In this document: positions 8,333 through 18,934 of the stretch, in pieces
Layout: every line of letters begins with the position of its first letter
How positions within the stretch are numbered: the stretch's first letter is position 1
Assembly (NCBI RefSeq): GCF_020165855.1
Contig: NZ_JAIUFY010000015.1
Span: forward strand, 238,117-302,116
DNA from: Celeribacter litoreus
Lineage (GTDB): Bacteria > Pseudomonadota > Alphaproteobacteria > Rhodobacterales > Rhodobacteraceae
DNA length: 64,000 nucleotides
Reading direction: 5' to 3'
Position numbers and translations under genes: made by a program
The notes under the pieces: model-generated
Told to the model about the DNA's origin: nothing
The model's database searches: none
What the model saw: the letters and a program-made list of their open reading frames with translations, nothing else

Positions 8333-9001
8333 TTAGAGGATGCCTGCCTCTTTCAGCAGGCGAGGCGCCTCGACAGACGGGTGGCTTAGGGCCTCCGTGT
8401 CCTGACCCGGGAAAAACCGTGCGCGTGTGGCGGTCGGCATCGCGTTCGGGCGCAGGATGTGGATGTTTGGGGCGGAGGCAACCGTATCGGTTTCCGCTTT
8501 CCAGCTTTGCGCCATCGCGATCTGTGCGGCCTTGGATGCGCCATAGGCGCCAAAGAACTTCTCTCCCGCATGCGGATCGTCAAAGAACAGCGCGTCGGCA
8601 GGGGTAGGGGCCATGTTCAGGAGCGGAGAGACCATCGGGATGAGCTTGCCCGTCGCGATGACGTTGGTGTTCATCGTGCGGTCGAAATCTTTCGGGTCCA
8701 TGTGGTCCGCAGGTGACAGAAGCTGCGCATAAACCGCCGTATGGGCCCAAAGATCAAGATGCCCCCAACGGTCGTAAATCCCGCGGCACAGGTGCGCCAT
8801 CGCATCCGGATTGGTGATGTCCATCGGCGCGAGTGTGGCTTGGCCACCCTTTGCCTTGATCCGGTCATCCAACTCTTCGAGCGCGCCTGTGGTCTTGGCC
8901 ACGGCGACGATGTGATAGGTCGGGGCCAATGCCTCTGCGAGGAAAAAGCCGAGGCCGCGCGACGCGCCGGTGATGAGGGCGATTTTGGTGTTCTCTGTCA
9001 T
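8333..9001 (-). CDS. Short-chain dehydrogenase/reductase
   Basis: An NAD(P)-dependent oxidoreductase of 222 residues. The Rossmann glycine motif TGASRGLG lies near the N-terminus, an MDITNPD acidic position follows strand 3, and the active site appears as YGASKAAQIAM (YxxxK). The region PLLNMAPTPADALFFDDPHAGEKFFGAYGASK lacks the usual Ser-containing strand in standard form, so catalysis may be altered. I chose ATG 9001 (MTENTKIALIT) because the cofactor-binding strand starts directly after it. It lies 31 bp downstream of the DUF2199-like gene and is probably cotranscribed with it. The substrate is unknown. Confidence 0.85.
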   Translation of the reverse strand: MTENTKIALITGASRGLGFFLAEALAPTYHIVAVAKTTGALEELDDRIKAKGGQATLAPMDITNPDAMAHLCRGIYDRWGHLDLWAHTAVYAQLLSPADHMDPKDFDRTMNTNVIATGKLIPMVSPLLNMAPTPADALFFDDPHAGEKFFGAYGASKAAQIAMAQSWKAETDTVASAPNIHILRPNAMPTATRARFFPGQDTEALSHPSVEAPRLLKEAGIL

Positions 9002-9032
9002 GCGCGTGGTTTGGCCTGTCGCCGTTTCCGGG

Positions 9033-9551
9033 TCAAGAGGGTTTGAGATCGCTGCGCGAAACTGTCCCGCTGGCTTCATAGAGATCCAGGAGCTGATCGA
9101 GGGAAATCTCGGCAATTCCGTCGAGTGCTGCGGTGGGGCGTTCCGACCCGTCGCCAAAGTCGAGCGTTACGGCTGTGTCTTGTTCCGCCACGGGCATCAA
9201 CGCGTTGGCCAAGGTCGCGAGCGTTGGTTCCGGCACAGGCGCGCCGTCGAGCAAGTCGAGATAGGCGTAAAACACCGGATGCGGCACCTCGACCCAAAGC
9301 GCGACCATCACCGCCTCCTCAGAGCCACGGATCGGGAGCGTGAGCATGGCGCGCAGATAGCGGGCGTCGTCCAGACGGCAAAGCTCAGAGGCAAGCTGAT
9401 CATCGCCCGCTTTCACAAACGGCTGATCGCCGCGTTCGCCGTGTGGCCAATCAGACGGATGATCAAACCCGATGTCGATCACACCGCCATACGGCCCGTC
9501 CGGGTCCGTCAGTGCCCGCCAGCGCGGATCAAGGTCGAGAAGGGAAGGCAT
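9033..9551 (-). CDS. DUF2199-like protein
   Basis: A 172-residue soluble protein of unknown function. Resemblance to DUF2199 rests on the order of an SELCRLDDARYLRAMLTLPIRG segment (the family's acidic, Cys-containing motif followed by an IP-V strand) and the following VALWVEVPHPVFYAYLDLL. No catalytic motif is evident. It is upstream of the SDR gene on the same strand and probably shares its transcript. Convergent or antisense frames here are shadows of this gene. Confidence 0.65.
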   Translation of the reverse strand: MPSLLDLDPRWRALTDPDGPYGGVIDIGFDHPSDWPHGERGDQPFVKAGDDQLASELCRLDDARYLRAMLTLPIRGSEEAVMVALWVEVPHPVFYAYLDLLDGAPVPEPTLATLANALMPVAEQDTAVTLDFGDGSERPTAALDGIAEISLDQLLDLYEASGTVSRSDLKPS

Positions 9552-9642
9552 GTTGGCTCCTATCCTGTTTCGATCTGTCTAACGGCGCCGAACTCAGAAA
9601 TCCATTAGGGAGTGGGCGCTTGTCCGGATCGCGAAGTTTCTC

Positions 9643-9680
9643 ATAAAAAACCGCCCGTCCCATGCGAGGGAGGGCGGTTC
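9643..9680 (-). terminator. Rho-independent terminator of purF
   Basis: On the minus strand an AACCGCCC / GGGCGGTT stem with a 15-base loop is followed directly by a T-run (TTTTTTAT). It sits about 23 bp after the purF stop codon. Confidence 0.85.
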
Positions 9681-9702
9681 TCAAATCTGAATGTCGGAGA
9701 CC

Positions 9703-11175
9703 TTACTCCGCAGCCGTCTTAAGCTCGAACCCTTTGGCGATCATGTCGGTCGGGGTCACAGGATATTCGCCCGAGAAACATGCGTCGCAATACTGCGGGT
9801 TGTCAGAGTTGCGACCGTTCGCTGCGCCTGCCGCACGGTAGAGACCGTCAAGCGAGATAAACTCAAGACTGTCAACGCCGAGGTGCTCGCGCATTTCTTC
9901 GACGGACATTTGTGCCGCGAGCAGCTTGTCACGATCCGGCGTATCCACTCCGTAGAAACACGGCCACATAGTCGGCGGCGACGCGATGCGGAAGTGCACT
10001 TCTGCCGCGCCAGCATCGAGGAGCATATCCTTGATCTTGCGGGTCGTGGTACCGCGCACAACAGAGTCATCGACGAGGATAATCCGCTTGTCGCGAATGA
10101 GCGCTCGGTTGACGTTGAGTTTGAGACGCACGCCCATGTTACGGATTTGTTCGGACGGCTCGATGAAGGTCCGGCCCATATACTGGTTCCGGATGATCCC
10201 CATGCCGTAGGGAATGCCGCTCTCGAACGCGTAGCCGATCGCCGCCGGTGTGCCGCTGTCCGGCACGGGGCAAACGAGATCGGCCTCAACAGGCGCTTCT
10301 TTCGCGAGCTCGACACCGATCTGGCGGCGGGTCTCATAGACCGAGCGACCTTCAAGGATGCTGTCGGGACGCGAGAAATAGACGTGCTCAAAGATGCAGA
10401 AGCGGGATGGCTTTTGCTCGAACGGTTTGGAACTCGTGAGCTTGCCGTCGTTGGAGATGACGACCATCTCGCCGGGTTCGATCTCGCGCACGAACTCTGC
10501 CCCGATGATGTCGAGCGCACAGGTTTCGGACGCCAGCACATAGCCTTTGTCGCCAACTTTCCCGAGGACCAGCGGGCGCACGCCACGCGGATCACGCACA
10601 CCGATGAGTTTGGTGCGGGTCATGGCGACAACAGAGAACGCGCCTTCGACACGACGAAGCGCGTCTTTCATGCGTTCAGGGATGTTGCGCTGCAGGGAGC
10701 GGGCCATCAGGTGAATGATGCATTCCGAATCCGAGCTGGATTGGAAAATCGACCCACGTTCGATCAACTCGCGACGCAGCGCATCGGCATTGGTGATGTT
10801 GCCGTTATGCGCAATCGCCGCGCCGCCCATGGCGAATTCGCCGAAGAAGGGCTGAACGTCACGGATCGCCGTGTTGCCTTTGTTGCCCGCTGTGGAATAG
10901 CGGACGTGGCCAATGCCGATGGACCCTGGCAGGGTCTCCATCACCTTTTGCGAGGTGAAGTTATCGCGCACATAGCCGAAACGGCGTGCGGACTGGAACC
11001 CCGCTTCCGTGTCATGTGTGACAATGCCGCCAGCTTCCTGACCGCGGTGTTGCAGGGCATGAAGACCAAGCGCAATGAAAGAGGCAGCGTCAGTTACGCC
11101 GATAGCGCCGAAGACACCGCACTCTTCTTTGAGTTTGTCGTCATCGAACGGATGGGATGGGGGCAGGGTGCTCAT
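9703..11175 (-). CDS. purF: Amidophosphoribosyltransferase
   Basis: First committed enzyme of purine synthesis, transferring glutamine amide nitrogen to PRPP. The N-terminal Ntn-hydrolase glutaminase domain begins with a short propeptide (MSTLPPSHPFDDDKLKEE) ahead of the catalytic Cys in CGVFG. The propeptide marks the B. subtilis-like class, unlike E. coli, where Met precedes Cys directly. Other landmarks are HALQHRGQEAGG, HNGNITN and SDSE in the glutaminase half, and the PRPP loop IILVDDSVVRGTT. Four spaced Cys residues include CDACFSG near the C-terminus, which may be part of an iron-sulfur site as in the Bacillus type. ATG 11175 has GGAG five bases upstream. It lies downstream of cvpA. 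Confidence 0.96.
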   Translation of the reverse strand: MSTLPPSHPFDDDKLKEECGVFGAIGVTDAASFIALGLHALQHRGQEAGGIVTHDTEAGFQSARRFGYVRDNFTSQKVMETLPGSIGIGHVRYSTAGNKGNTAIRDVQPFFGEFAMGGAAIAHNGNITNADALRRELIERGSIFQSSSDSECIIHLMARSLQRNIPERMKDALRRVEGAFSVVAMTRTKLIGVRDPRGVRPLVLGKVGDKGYVLASETCALDIIGAEFVREIEPGEMVVISNDGKLTSSKPFEQKPSRFCIFEHVYFSRPDSILEGRSVYETRRQIGVELAKEAPVEADLVCPVPDSGTPAAIGYAFESGIPYGMGIIRNQYMGRTFIEPSEQIRNMGVRLKLNVNRALIRDKRIILVDDSVVRGTTTRKIKDMLLDAGAAEVHFRIASPPTMWPCFYGVDTPDRDKLLAAQMSVEEMREHLGVDSLEFISLDGLYRAAGAANGRNSDNPQYCDACFSGEYPVTPTDMIAKGFELKTAAE

Positions 11176-11298
11176 CAAAGCTCCGAATCCTTTACCGGAT
11201 GTAATCGCCCCTCCTTTAAGGGGTCTCGATCAAAGTGTCACGAAAGGATCATAAACCAATTGATCACATCTTTGGAGATGATCGCTTGCGAGAGGCGA

Positions 11299-11338
11299 AA
11301 AAAGAGAAAGGCGGCCAGTTGGCCACCTTTTTTCTGAT
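11299..11338 (-). terminator. Hairpin terminator between cvpA and purF
   Basis: On the minus strand GGTGGCC-AACT-GGCCGCC forms a 7-pair stem, followed by TTTCTCTTTTTT. It starts about 12 bp after cvpA. It would end or attenuate transcription before purF. The plus strand also shows a T-run, so it may work both ways. Confidence 0.75.
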
Positions 11339-11349
11339 CGGGCTTGTCC

Positions 11350-11904
11350 TTACTGGGTGCAGGTGGACACGAGCGTCTCGTAACGCGCGGTAATCCAATC
11401 CGGCGCATCCTGCGGCAGGCTTTCGTCAATCTTGTCTTGCGAGCGGGCAAAGACCTTTGCTGTGCGCGAGTTTTCAAGCACTTCGATCGGATCGCCCGTC
11501 GACACGCGGTCCACAATCACAAGCGCAATCGCCACGAGCAAGATGCCGCGCAACACGCCAAAGAGGAACCCGAGCCCCTGATCAATCCCGCCAAGCGCAG
11601 ACCGTTGAACCGCGGAGGAGAACAGAGGCGTGAAAATAGACACCACAATGAGCGCCGCCGCGAACACCGCGAAAAAGCCCGTGATGACAGACAATTCGCA
11701 AGATGTGCCGATGTATTCACCGAGGTAGGGCACTTCGCGCACCAGCGGCACGGCCTTCGGTGCGAACATGTAGCCGAGAATGGCTGCAACGATCCATCCG
11801 GCGATTGCCATGCCCTCACGCACGAAACCGCGCGAATAGGCGAGAATGGCCGAAACGACGATGACCAGCGCCACGATGCCGTCGATGAGTGTAAAGCCTT
11901 CCAT
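11350..11904 (-). CDS. cvpA: CvpA family membrane protein
   Basis: Inner-membrane protein of 184 residues with four predicted helices. It begins LIDGIVALVIVVSAILAYSRGFVREGMAIAGWIVAAILGYMF, the standard CvpA N-terminus, and continues with SVITGFFAVFAAALIVVSIF and GLGFLFGVLRGILLVAIALVIVD. CvpA proteins are linked to colicin V export and to envelope-stress tolerance, but the biochemical role is unclear. The gene lies 23 bp after radA and upstream of purF, the widespread cvpA-purF arrangement. Here a hairpin separates the two. Confidence 0.9.
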   Translation of the reverse strand: MEGFTLIDGIVALVIVVSAILAYSRGFVREGMAIAGWIVAAILGYMFAPKAVPLVREVPYLGEYIGTSCELSVITGFFAVFAAALIVVSIFTPLFSSAVQRSALGGIDQGLGFLFGVLRGILLVAIALVIVDRVSTGDPIEVLENSRTAKVFARSQDKIDESLPQDAPDWITARYETLVSTCTQ

Positions 11905-11927
11905 GGCGCCTCACATGTTTGCCGACG

Positions 11928-13298
<1,371 letters not shown>

Positions 13299-13358
13299 GG
13301 AAAACTCCCGATTGTTCTTGCTTCGTTCTAATCTGCCGCGCGGCGCATCCGCAAGGGG

Positions 13359-13793
13359 TCAGGTCTTTTTCGTGATAAAAATACTCAATCCGAGGCTCGC
13401 CAGAATGCACGCCGTAAACAGGTATAGCCCCCAGCCCACCTCAATCCGTCCGACACCAATGCCCTTCGCCAAGGTGATATAGATCGCGATCAGAAACACA
13501 TCCGCCATCGCCAAACGCCCGAGATGAAAAAGCCAGGGTTTGAACCGATCTGACATCCGGCCGGAGAGCATCCCCTCCAGAGCAACAATTTTCGCGAGCG
13601 GCGCGATGATGGCAAAAACCACCACTATCACCGCGAGGACCACATCCTTCTCCCAAAGGCTCGCAATCCCCGACAGCACGGAAATCTCGGATAACCCGAA
13701 CAGTGGTAACAACCCCGCCCGCATCAGCGGCGCGACCCACGCAATGGGAAACAGGATCAAGAGTGACAGATTGGCGAGGCGAAGAGGGGACAT
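13359..13793 (-). CDS. PqiA-type (paraquat-inducible protein A) membrane protein
   Basis: A single-domain PqiA-like integral membrane protein of about 144 residues with four hydrophobic helices. It shows the family's LWEKDVVLAVIVVVFAIIAPLAKIVAL and GRLAMADVFLIAIYI segments. PqiA proteins work with MCE proteins in lipid traffic between the two membranes. The neighbouring mlaF- and mlaE-like genes upstream on the same strand fit that role, though no MCE substrate-binding gene is in the window. ATG 13793 (MSPLRL) is preferred; a GTG at 13808 would add five residues. The last codons (SIFITKKT) coincide with copy 3 of the repeat element. Confidence 0.8.
   Translation of the reverse strand: MSPLRLANLSLLILFPIAWVAPLMRAGLLPLFGLSEISVLSGIASLWEKDVVLAVIVVVFAIIAPLAKIVALEGMLSGRMSDRFKPWLFHLGRLAMADVFLIAIYITLAKGIGVGRIEVGWGLYLFTACILASLGLSIFITKKT
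13363..13387 (-). repeat. 3'-end repeat element, copy 3
   Basis: Third copy of TGAGTATTT-N3-TCACGAAAA-W-GAC. This one encodes the last eight codons of the pqiA-like gene and ends next to its TGA stop, whereas the other copies lie just after their stop codons. Confidence 0.6.
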
Positions 13794-13820
13794 GGAGTGA
13801 ACCTGCACCTTCCGTCCTGA

Positions 13821-14570
13821 TCAGCGGAGCGTCTCGATCGGACCTTCCGAAGATCCGGTGATAAACTGGTGCAGGTAGGGATCTTCCGCGGTGTCCATCT
13901 CGGACACAGGGCCATGCCAGCGGATTTTGCCGCGATGGAGCATTGCGACTTTGTCAGCAATTGCGCGCACAGAGGTCATATCGTGCGTGATGGTGAGGGC
14001 GGTGGCGCCCATTTCCGTCACGATCTCGCGGATCAATTCGTTGATGACGCCCGCCATAATCGGGTCGAGTCCCGTCGTAGGTTCGTCGAAAAAGATGATC
14101 TCCGGATCGGCAGCAATGGCGCGGGCGAGGCCTACACGTTTCTGCATCCCGCCGGAGAGTTCCGCCGGAAACAGGTCGGCCACATCCGGCCCCATGCCCA
14201 CGCGGCGGAGCTTTTCAATAGCAATTTCTTTGGCTTCTGCCTTCGGACGTTTAAGCGATCCGCGCAGGAGGCGAAAGGCGACGTTTTGCCAGACCGGCAG
14301 GCTGTCGAACAGGGCCGCGCCCTGAAACAGCATCCCGAACCGCGCCAGAAACGCATCGCGGTCGCCGGTGGCGGTGATGTCCTCACCATCGACCTTGATG
14401 GTGCCGCTGTCGGGGGTGATGAGGCCGAGCACGCATTTCAGAGTGACGGATTTTCCGGTGCCGGAGCCGCCGATAATAACACAGCTTTCGCCCCGCGCGA
14501 CATTCAGGTCCACCCCGCGCAAAATCTCTTTGGAACCAAAGGCCTTATGCACACCGTCGAGAGAAATCAT
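13821..14570 (-). CDS. mlaF: MlaF-type ABC transporter ATP-binding protein
   Basis: Cytoplasmic ATPase of an MCE-linked phospholipid transporter that keeps outer-membrane lipid asymmetry. Motifs: Walker A GGSGTGKSV, signature LSGGMQKRVGLARAI, Walker B IIFFDEPTTGLD, and H-loop ALTITHDM. The GMQKR form of the signature is characteristic of the MlaF/Ttg2A group. It overlaps the permease gene by 4 bp and the pqiA-like gene follows after about 27 bp. Other Mla components (mlaD, mlaC, mlaB) are not in the window. Confidence 0.9.
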   Translation of the reverse strand: MISLDGVHKAFGSKEILRGVDLNVARGESCVIIGGSGTGKSVTLKCVLGLITPDSGTIKVDGEDITATGDRDAFLARFGMLFQGAALFDSLPVWQNVAFRLLRGSLKRPKAEAKEIAIEKLRRVGMGPDVADLFPAELSGGMQKRVGLARAIAADPEIIFFDEPTTGLDPIMAGVINELIREIVTEMGATALTITHDMTSVRAIADKVAMLHRGKIRWHGPVSEMDTAEDPYLHQFITGSSEGPIETLR

Positions 14571-15352
14571 GTCGCGAAAAATGCCTGTGTGAGGAGAAAG
14601 TTGGCCGCGAGGATCAGAACGGCGGCGGCCACAACCGAGGTTTTCGTCGCGCGCCCGACGCCCTGTGCGCCGCGGCCGGAGTTCATGCCGAAATAACAGC
14701 CCATGAGTGTGGCGATCCCCCCAAAGGCTGCGCCTTTCACGAGCGAAGATACAATGTCGGGCGTCTCCAGAAAATCTACGGTGTTCTTGAGATAAGTCGA
14801 CGGGTTGAAGTCGAGGGTGTTCATGGACACGAACCAGCCCCCGAAAATGCCGAGGGTGTCCCCAACGGCAACGAGAAGCGGCACGGTGACGAGACCTGCA
14901 AACACGCGCGGGGCGGTGAGGTATTTCATCGGGTCTGTGGAAAGCGTCACGAGGGCGTCGATTTGCTCAGTGACCTTCATGGTCGCAATCTCTGCCGCGA
15001 TGGACGATGTGACCCGTGCGGCCATCATCAGGCCGACCATCACAGGGCCAAGCTCGCGCACCACGCCGAGTGCAACGATTTGTGGCACGACTTCTTCGGC
15101 GCCGTAGCGGGAGCCACCTGCGAAAATCTGGAGGGCAAGCGCACCGCCCGTGAACACGGCAGTGAGGCCCACGACGGGGAGCGAAAGATACCCAACGTGC
15201 ACGAGCGCATGCAGGTATTCCCGCACGTAGTAGGGCGGCGTCACGATATGGCGGAACGTGGCCAATGCAAACAGAGTGACATGACCAATCGTCGCAAGCG
15301 CCGACAGCACGACCGCGCCAAGCGCGGCGAGAGGGCGGGTGAGCACCATCAT
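14567..15352 (-). CDS. mlaE: MlaE-type ABC transporter permease
   Basis: Inner-membrane permease of the MCE/Mla lipid transporter, 261 residues. Family features include [65 protein letters not shown] (the conserved VRELGPV and AEIGTM-like motifs), and [16 protein letters not shown] near the C-terminus. It starts at an ATGA overlap with the alr stop and overlaps mlaF by 4 bp, so the block is translationally coupled. Confidence 0.93.
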   Translation of the reverse strand: MMVLTRPLAALGAVVLSALATIGHVTLFALATFRHIVTPPYYVREYLHALVHVGYLSLPVVGLTAVFTGGALALQIFAGGSRYGAEEVVPQIVALGVVRELGPVMVGLMMAARVTSSIAAEIATMKVTEQIDALVTLSTDPMKYLTAPRVFAGLVTVPLLVAVGDTLGIFGGWFVSMNTLDFNPSTYLKNTVDFLETPDIVSSLVKGAAFGGIATLMGCYFGMNSGRGAQGVGRATKTSVVAAAVLILAANFLLTQAFFAT

Positions 15353-16389
15353 CCGATATACCGGCGGCGATAACGTGCGCCCAGAGAAGTCAGAATTTCA
15401 TAGCCGATTGTCCCGCCAACAGTCGCGAGATCGTCCACGGTCTGCAGCGGGCCGAGCAGATCGAGAGAGCGCGGCACCTGATCCAGATGCGTGATGTCGA
15501 CCGTGATCAGGTCCATAGACACGCGCCCAACGATCGGGCAGGGGGTGTCATTGTCAAACAAGACGGCCTTGCCAGAGATGTGACGTGTGATCCCGTCGGC
15601 ATAGCCTGCGGCGACCGTCGCGATGCGGGACGGCTCTTCTGCGGTCCATGTGTTCGAATAGCCGACAGTCTCGCCAGTCTGGACATCGCGGACCTGAATG
15701 ATCGGGCACTCAAGGCGCACGACGGGTTTCGCGTCCTCGTATGGTAAGCCACCGTACAGGCCGATGCCCGGACGCGTGATGTCGAAATGATACTCCGGCC
15801 CGAGGAGGATGCCGCCTGTCGCAGACAGGGCGCGCTTCACATCCAGACCATCGGTCATTTCGCGGAAATTCTTGAGCTGAAGGGCGTTCATCTCATGCTC
15901 AGGCTCATCCGCACAGGCGAGGTGGCTCATGATGAGGTCCGGGCCGGCCTTCATAACCAACTCTTTCACCGTCTCCCACTCGGGCGCTTCGAGGCCCAGA
16001 CGGTTCATTCCTGTGTCGAGCTGGATGCCGAACGGTGCGTTCGGAAGCGCCTCGAAGTGGCGAGTGATCTGGTCGAGCGAATTGAGCATCGGCACAAGGC
16101 TCATGTCCGCAATCATATCGGTGTCACCCGACATATGGCCGCCAAAGACGCCGATCCACGGGGACGGGCCGACAGCTTCGCGCAGTTGCACGCCTTCTTC
16201 CGCTGCGGCGACGAAGAACCGGTTTACGCCTGCCTTGACCAACGCGCGGCCAACCTTGCCTACGCCGAGGCCGTAGGCGTCTGCCTTGATCACGGCGGCG
16301 GTTTCCACGGTATCGGCGGAAAGTGCATCCAATGCGCGCCAGTTGTCGGCGATCGCGGTGAGGTCGATATGAAGAAGTGATGTGCCCAT
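15349..16389 (-). CDS. alr: Alanine racemase
   Basis: PLP-dependent enzyme that makes D-alanine for peptidoglycan. The PLP lysine is in [11 protein letters not shown] near residue 34. The second-half catalytic Tyr is in TVAAGYADG, and the C-terminal DLLGP and [10 protein letters not shown] segments fit the family. At 346 residues it is of normal length. It lies about 80 bp after dnaB on the same strand and overlaps mlaE by 4 bp. A 6-pair AAGCGC/GCGCTT hairpin without a clear T-run sits in the dnaB-alr gap. Confidence 0.95.
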   Translation of the reverse strand: MGTSLLHIDLTAIADNWRALDALSADTVETAAVIKADAYGLGVGKVGRALVKAGVNRFFVAAAEEGVQLREAVGPSPWIGVFGGHMSGDTDMIADMSLVPMLNSLDQITRHFEALPNAPFGIQLDTGMNRLGLEAPEWETVKELVMKAGPDLIMSHLACADEPEHEMNALQLKNFREMTDGLDVKRALSATGGILLGPEYHFDITRPGIGLYGGLPYEDAKPVVRLECPIIQVRDVQTGETVGYSNTWTAEEPSRIATVAAGYADGITRHISGKAVLFDNDTPCPIVGRVSMDLITVDITHLDQVPRSLDLLGPLQTVDDLATVGGTIGYEILTSLGARYRRRYIG

Positions 16390-16468
16390 AATGGTTTTTT
16401 GGCCGCCCGAGCACAGAGTCGCAAGCGCTATTCGCGCTTAAGGCCCTGCGCAGGCGGTGTGCAGCCTG

Positions 16469-18007
16469 TTAGTAGTCGTTGTTATAACCTTGGTTCTCGC
16501 GGGCGAGGTTCCCGAACCGTGTGAATTCGGCCTCGAATGAGAGTTCGACCGTGCCGATGGGACCGTGACGCTGTTTGCCGAGGATCACCTCGGCTTTGCC
16601 ATGCAGACGCTCCATGTCCTGCATCCACTTTTCCATTGCCTCGAGGTTGTCGTCATCGGGCTTTTCACGCTCTTTGTAATACTCTCCGCGGTAAACGAAC
16701 ATCACCACGTCGGCGTCCTGCTCGATGGAGCCGGATTCACGAAGGTCGGAGAGCTGCGGACGTTTGTCGTCACGGCTTTCCACCGTCCGCGACAGCTGGG
16801 ACAGGGCGATCACGGGGATGTTGAGTTCTTTCGCGATGGCTTTGAGACCCATCGAAATTTCGCCGATTTCCTGCACACGGTTGCCTTCGGTCCGCGACGT
16901 GCCGCGCACGAGTTGGAGATAGTCGACGATCAGGAGATCGAGACCATGCGTCCGCTGCAGACGACGCGCGCGGGCGGCGAGTTGGGAAATCGGGATCGAC
17001 GGCGTGTCGTCGATGTAGAGAGGGCAGGACTCTAGCGTTTTCGCAGCTTCAACAAAGCGGCGGAATTCGTCCTCCGTCATGTCACCTTGGCGGATTTTGT
17101 GCGATGAAATTTCGGAGGCCTCGGCGAGGATACGAGCGGCGAGCTGCTCTGAACTCATCTCGAGAGAGTAGAACCCGACAACGCCGCCTTTGACCGCGCC
17201 CTGACGTCCGTCGGGCAGGGTGCCTTTCTTATAGGCCTTCGCGATGTTGAACGCGATGTTCGTCGCGAGCGAGGTTTTCCCCATCGACGGACGACCTGCG
17301 AGGATGATCAAGTCGGAGGGGTGCAGGCCCCCCATCTTGCGGTCGAGGTCGATCAGGTCGGTTGCAACGCCGGCCATGCCGCCGCCGCGCTCGTAAGCGG
17401 CGTTCGCGTTCAGAACGGCCTGTGTCACTGCGGACAGGAAGGAGGTGAACCCGCTCTCTCCCTTGCCTTGTTCGGCCAAGGTGTAGAGGCGTTGTTCGGC
17501 GGCGACGATTTGTTCGGCCGGATCACGCGAATCCTGACCGGAGGACGCGGAACCTGCGATCTCATTGCCGAGTTCGATCAACTGGCGGCGCAGGAACAGA
17601 TCATAGATGAGCTGCGCATAGTCGCGCACAGCGTAGGTCGAGATGGCCGATGCCGCGAGTTTCGCGAGATATGCCGGACCGCCGAGTTCCTTCAGGCCGT
17701 CATGGTCCTCCATATAGGCCTTCAACGTCACCGGCGATGCGAGCATGTTCTTGGAGATGCGCTCCGCGGCTTTCTCGTAGATGTCCTTGTGGACCGGATC
17801 GAAAAAGTGGTTCGGCGAAATGATCGACGCGATTTTGTCAAAGGAGTCGTTGTTCGTCAGCAGCGCACCGAGGAGCTGTTGTTCCGCCTCGATGTTGTGC
17901 GGCACGGCGCCCTCATAGGGTGTAATGAGGGCCGCCTTCGGGGTGTCCGAGGTCTGATCTGAGGCTTTGTCTGTACGAATATCCTGAAGATTGGCGATGT
18001 CACTCAT
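16469..18007 (-). CDS. dnaB: Replicative DNA helicase DnaB
   Basis: Hexameric 5'-3' helicase of the replication fork. The N-terminal helical domain is recognisable by PHNIEAEQQLLGALL and the RecA-like domain by Walker A GRPSMGKTSLATNIA, DLLIVDYLQL (Walker B), SQLSRTVESRDDKRPQLSDLRESGSIEQDADVV (motif H3) and the arginine-finger end region. I chose ATG 18007 (MSDIANLQ) because an AGAGGAC site lies upstream; a longer frame would add 45 unconserved residues. No intein is present. Confidence 0.96.
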   Translation of the reverse strand: MSDIANLQDIRTDKASDQTSDTPKAALITPYEGAVPHNIEAEQQLLGALLTNNDSFDKIASIISPNHFFDPVHKDIYEKAAERISKNMLASPVTLKAYMEDHDGLKELGGPAYLAKLAASAISTYAVRDYAQLIYDLFLRRQLIELGNEIAGSASSGQDSRDPAEQIVAAEQRLYTLAEQGKGESGFTSFLSAVTQAVLNANAAYERGGGMAGVATDLIDLDRKMGGLHPSDLIILAGRPSMGKTSLATNIAFNIAKAYKKGTLPDGRQGAVKGGVVGFYSLEMSSEQLAARILAEASEISSHKIRQGDMTEDEFRRFVEAAKTLESCPLYIDDTPSIPISQLAARARRLQRTHGLDLLIVDYLQLVRGTSRTEGNRVQEIGEISMGLKAIAKELNIPVIALSQLSRTVESRDDKRPQLSDLRESGSIEQDADVVMFVYRGEYYKEREKPDDDNLEAMEKWMQDMERLHGKAEVILGKQRHGPIGTVELSFEAEFTRFGNLARENQGYNNDY

Positions 18008-18167
18008 CCAATACGGTCCTCTGGCTCTGCTCTGATTGCCCCGTGAGTCGCGTCTTATTGCGCCGGGTTCATGATCTTTAGCGCTCTCTGACCAGGCTTT
18101 CAAAATGTATAACCTGTGGAAAACTCCGCTGCTCTGCAGCATTCCTCGCTAAAGGGCTGGTATGCAT

Positions 18168-18212
18168 GAAAAACGCCGCCCCGAATAAATATTTCGCGGG
18201 CGGCGCTGATCT
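18168..18212 (-). terminator. Terminator after pyrE
   Basis: On the minus strand CGCCGCCC pairs with GGGCGGCG (part of GGGGCGGCG), with an AT-rich loop, followed by TTTTTC. It lies about 25 bp after the pyrE stop. Confidence 0.8.
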
Positions 18213-18237
18213 TTTGGGCGCTTTCGCGCGCAGCCTC

Positions 18238-18918
18238 TTAGGCTTTCTTGTGCTTCTCCTGCCACGCACGCGGCGCGCTGAGGAAGTTCTCGACTTCTGC
18301 GAGGGTGCTTTCGTCGAAAACCTTCTGCTTTTTCGCCTCGGCCAGAACGTCCCACCATGTGCAGAGGCTGATGAGTTTCACGCCGTGATCGCCGAGCGTC
18401 TTTTCCGTTTCCGGGAAGATGCCATAGTAGAAAATCACAGCCGTCCAGCCGCAGGTCGCGCCAGTTTCGCGGATCGCATCGACGAAGGAGAGTTTGGAGC
18501 CGCCATCGGTGGTCAGGTCTTCGACCAATAGAACACGCTGGCCTTCGGTCATTTCACCTTCGATGCGGGCGTTGCGGCCGTAGCCTTTCGGCTTTTTGCG
18601 CACATAGGTCATCGGCAGGCCGAGACGTTCCGCCACGAGCGCGGAGAACGGGATACCAGCCGTTTCGCCACCGGCGATGTTGTCGAAGGCCTCGAAACCG
18701 GCTTCGCGCATGATCTGAACCGCCAGAAAATCCATGAGCGTCGAGCGGATGCGCGGGTAGGAGATCAGCTTGCGGCAGTCGATGTAAGTCGGCGACGGAA
18801 GGCCGGACGCGAGGATGAACGGATCTTCCGGGCGGAAGTTCACAGCGCCGATTTCAAGCAGCATCCGCGCGGTCAGGCGGGCAATTTCGGTCTCGTCTGG
18901 GAAGGAAGTCGGGATCAT
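18238..18918 (-). CDS. pyrE: Orotate phosphoribosyltransferase
   Basis: Transfers orotate to PRPP to form OMP in pyrimidine synthesis. The 226-residue product shows [23 protein letters not shown] (orotate site), [14 protein letters not shown] (catalytic Lys and Arg loop) and the PRPP motif [14 protein letters not shown]. The C-terminus is longer than in E. coli PyrE and matches the alphaproteobacterial type with the CTWWDVL segment. ATG 18918 ([10 protein letters not shown]) is the natural start, 16 bp after the pyrC stop. The pair forms a pyrC-pyrE operon closed by the hairpin at 18168-18212. Confidence 0.95.
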   Translation of the reverse strand: MIPTSFPDETEIARLTARMLLEIGAVNFRPEDPFILASGLPSPTYIDCRKLISYPRIRSTLMDFLAVQIMREAGFEAFDNIAGGETAGIPFSALVAERLGLPMTYVRKKPKGYGRNARIEGEMTEGQRVLLVEDLTTDGGSKLSFVDAIRETGATCGWTAVIFYYGIFPETEKTLGDHGVKLISLCTWWDVLAEAKKQKVFDESTLAEVENFLSAPRAWQEKHKKA

Positions 18919-18934
18919 TTCAAGGTCTCTTTGT

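Noticed and set aside
9691..11337. A 548-codon open frame on the plus strand
   Set aside because: It lies antisense to the complete, motif-rich purF; long antisense frames are common in GC-rich genes.
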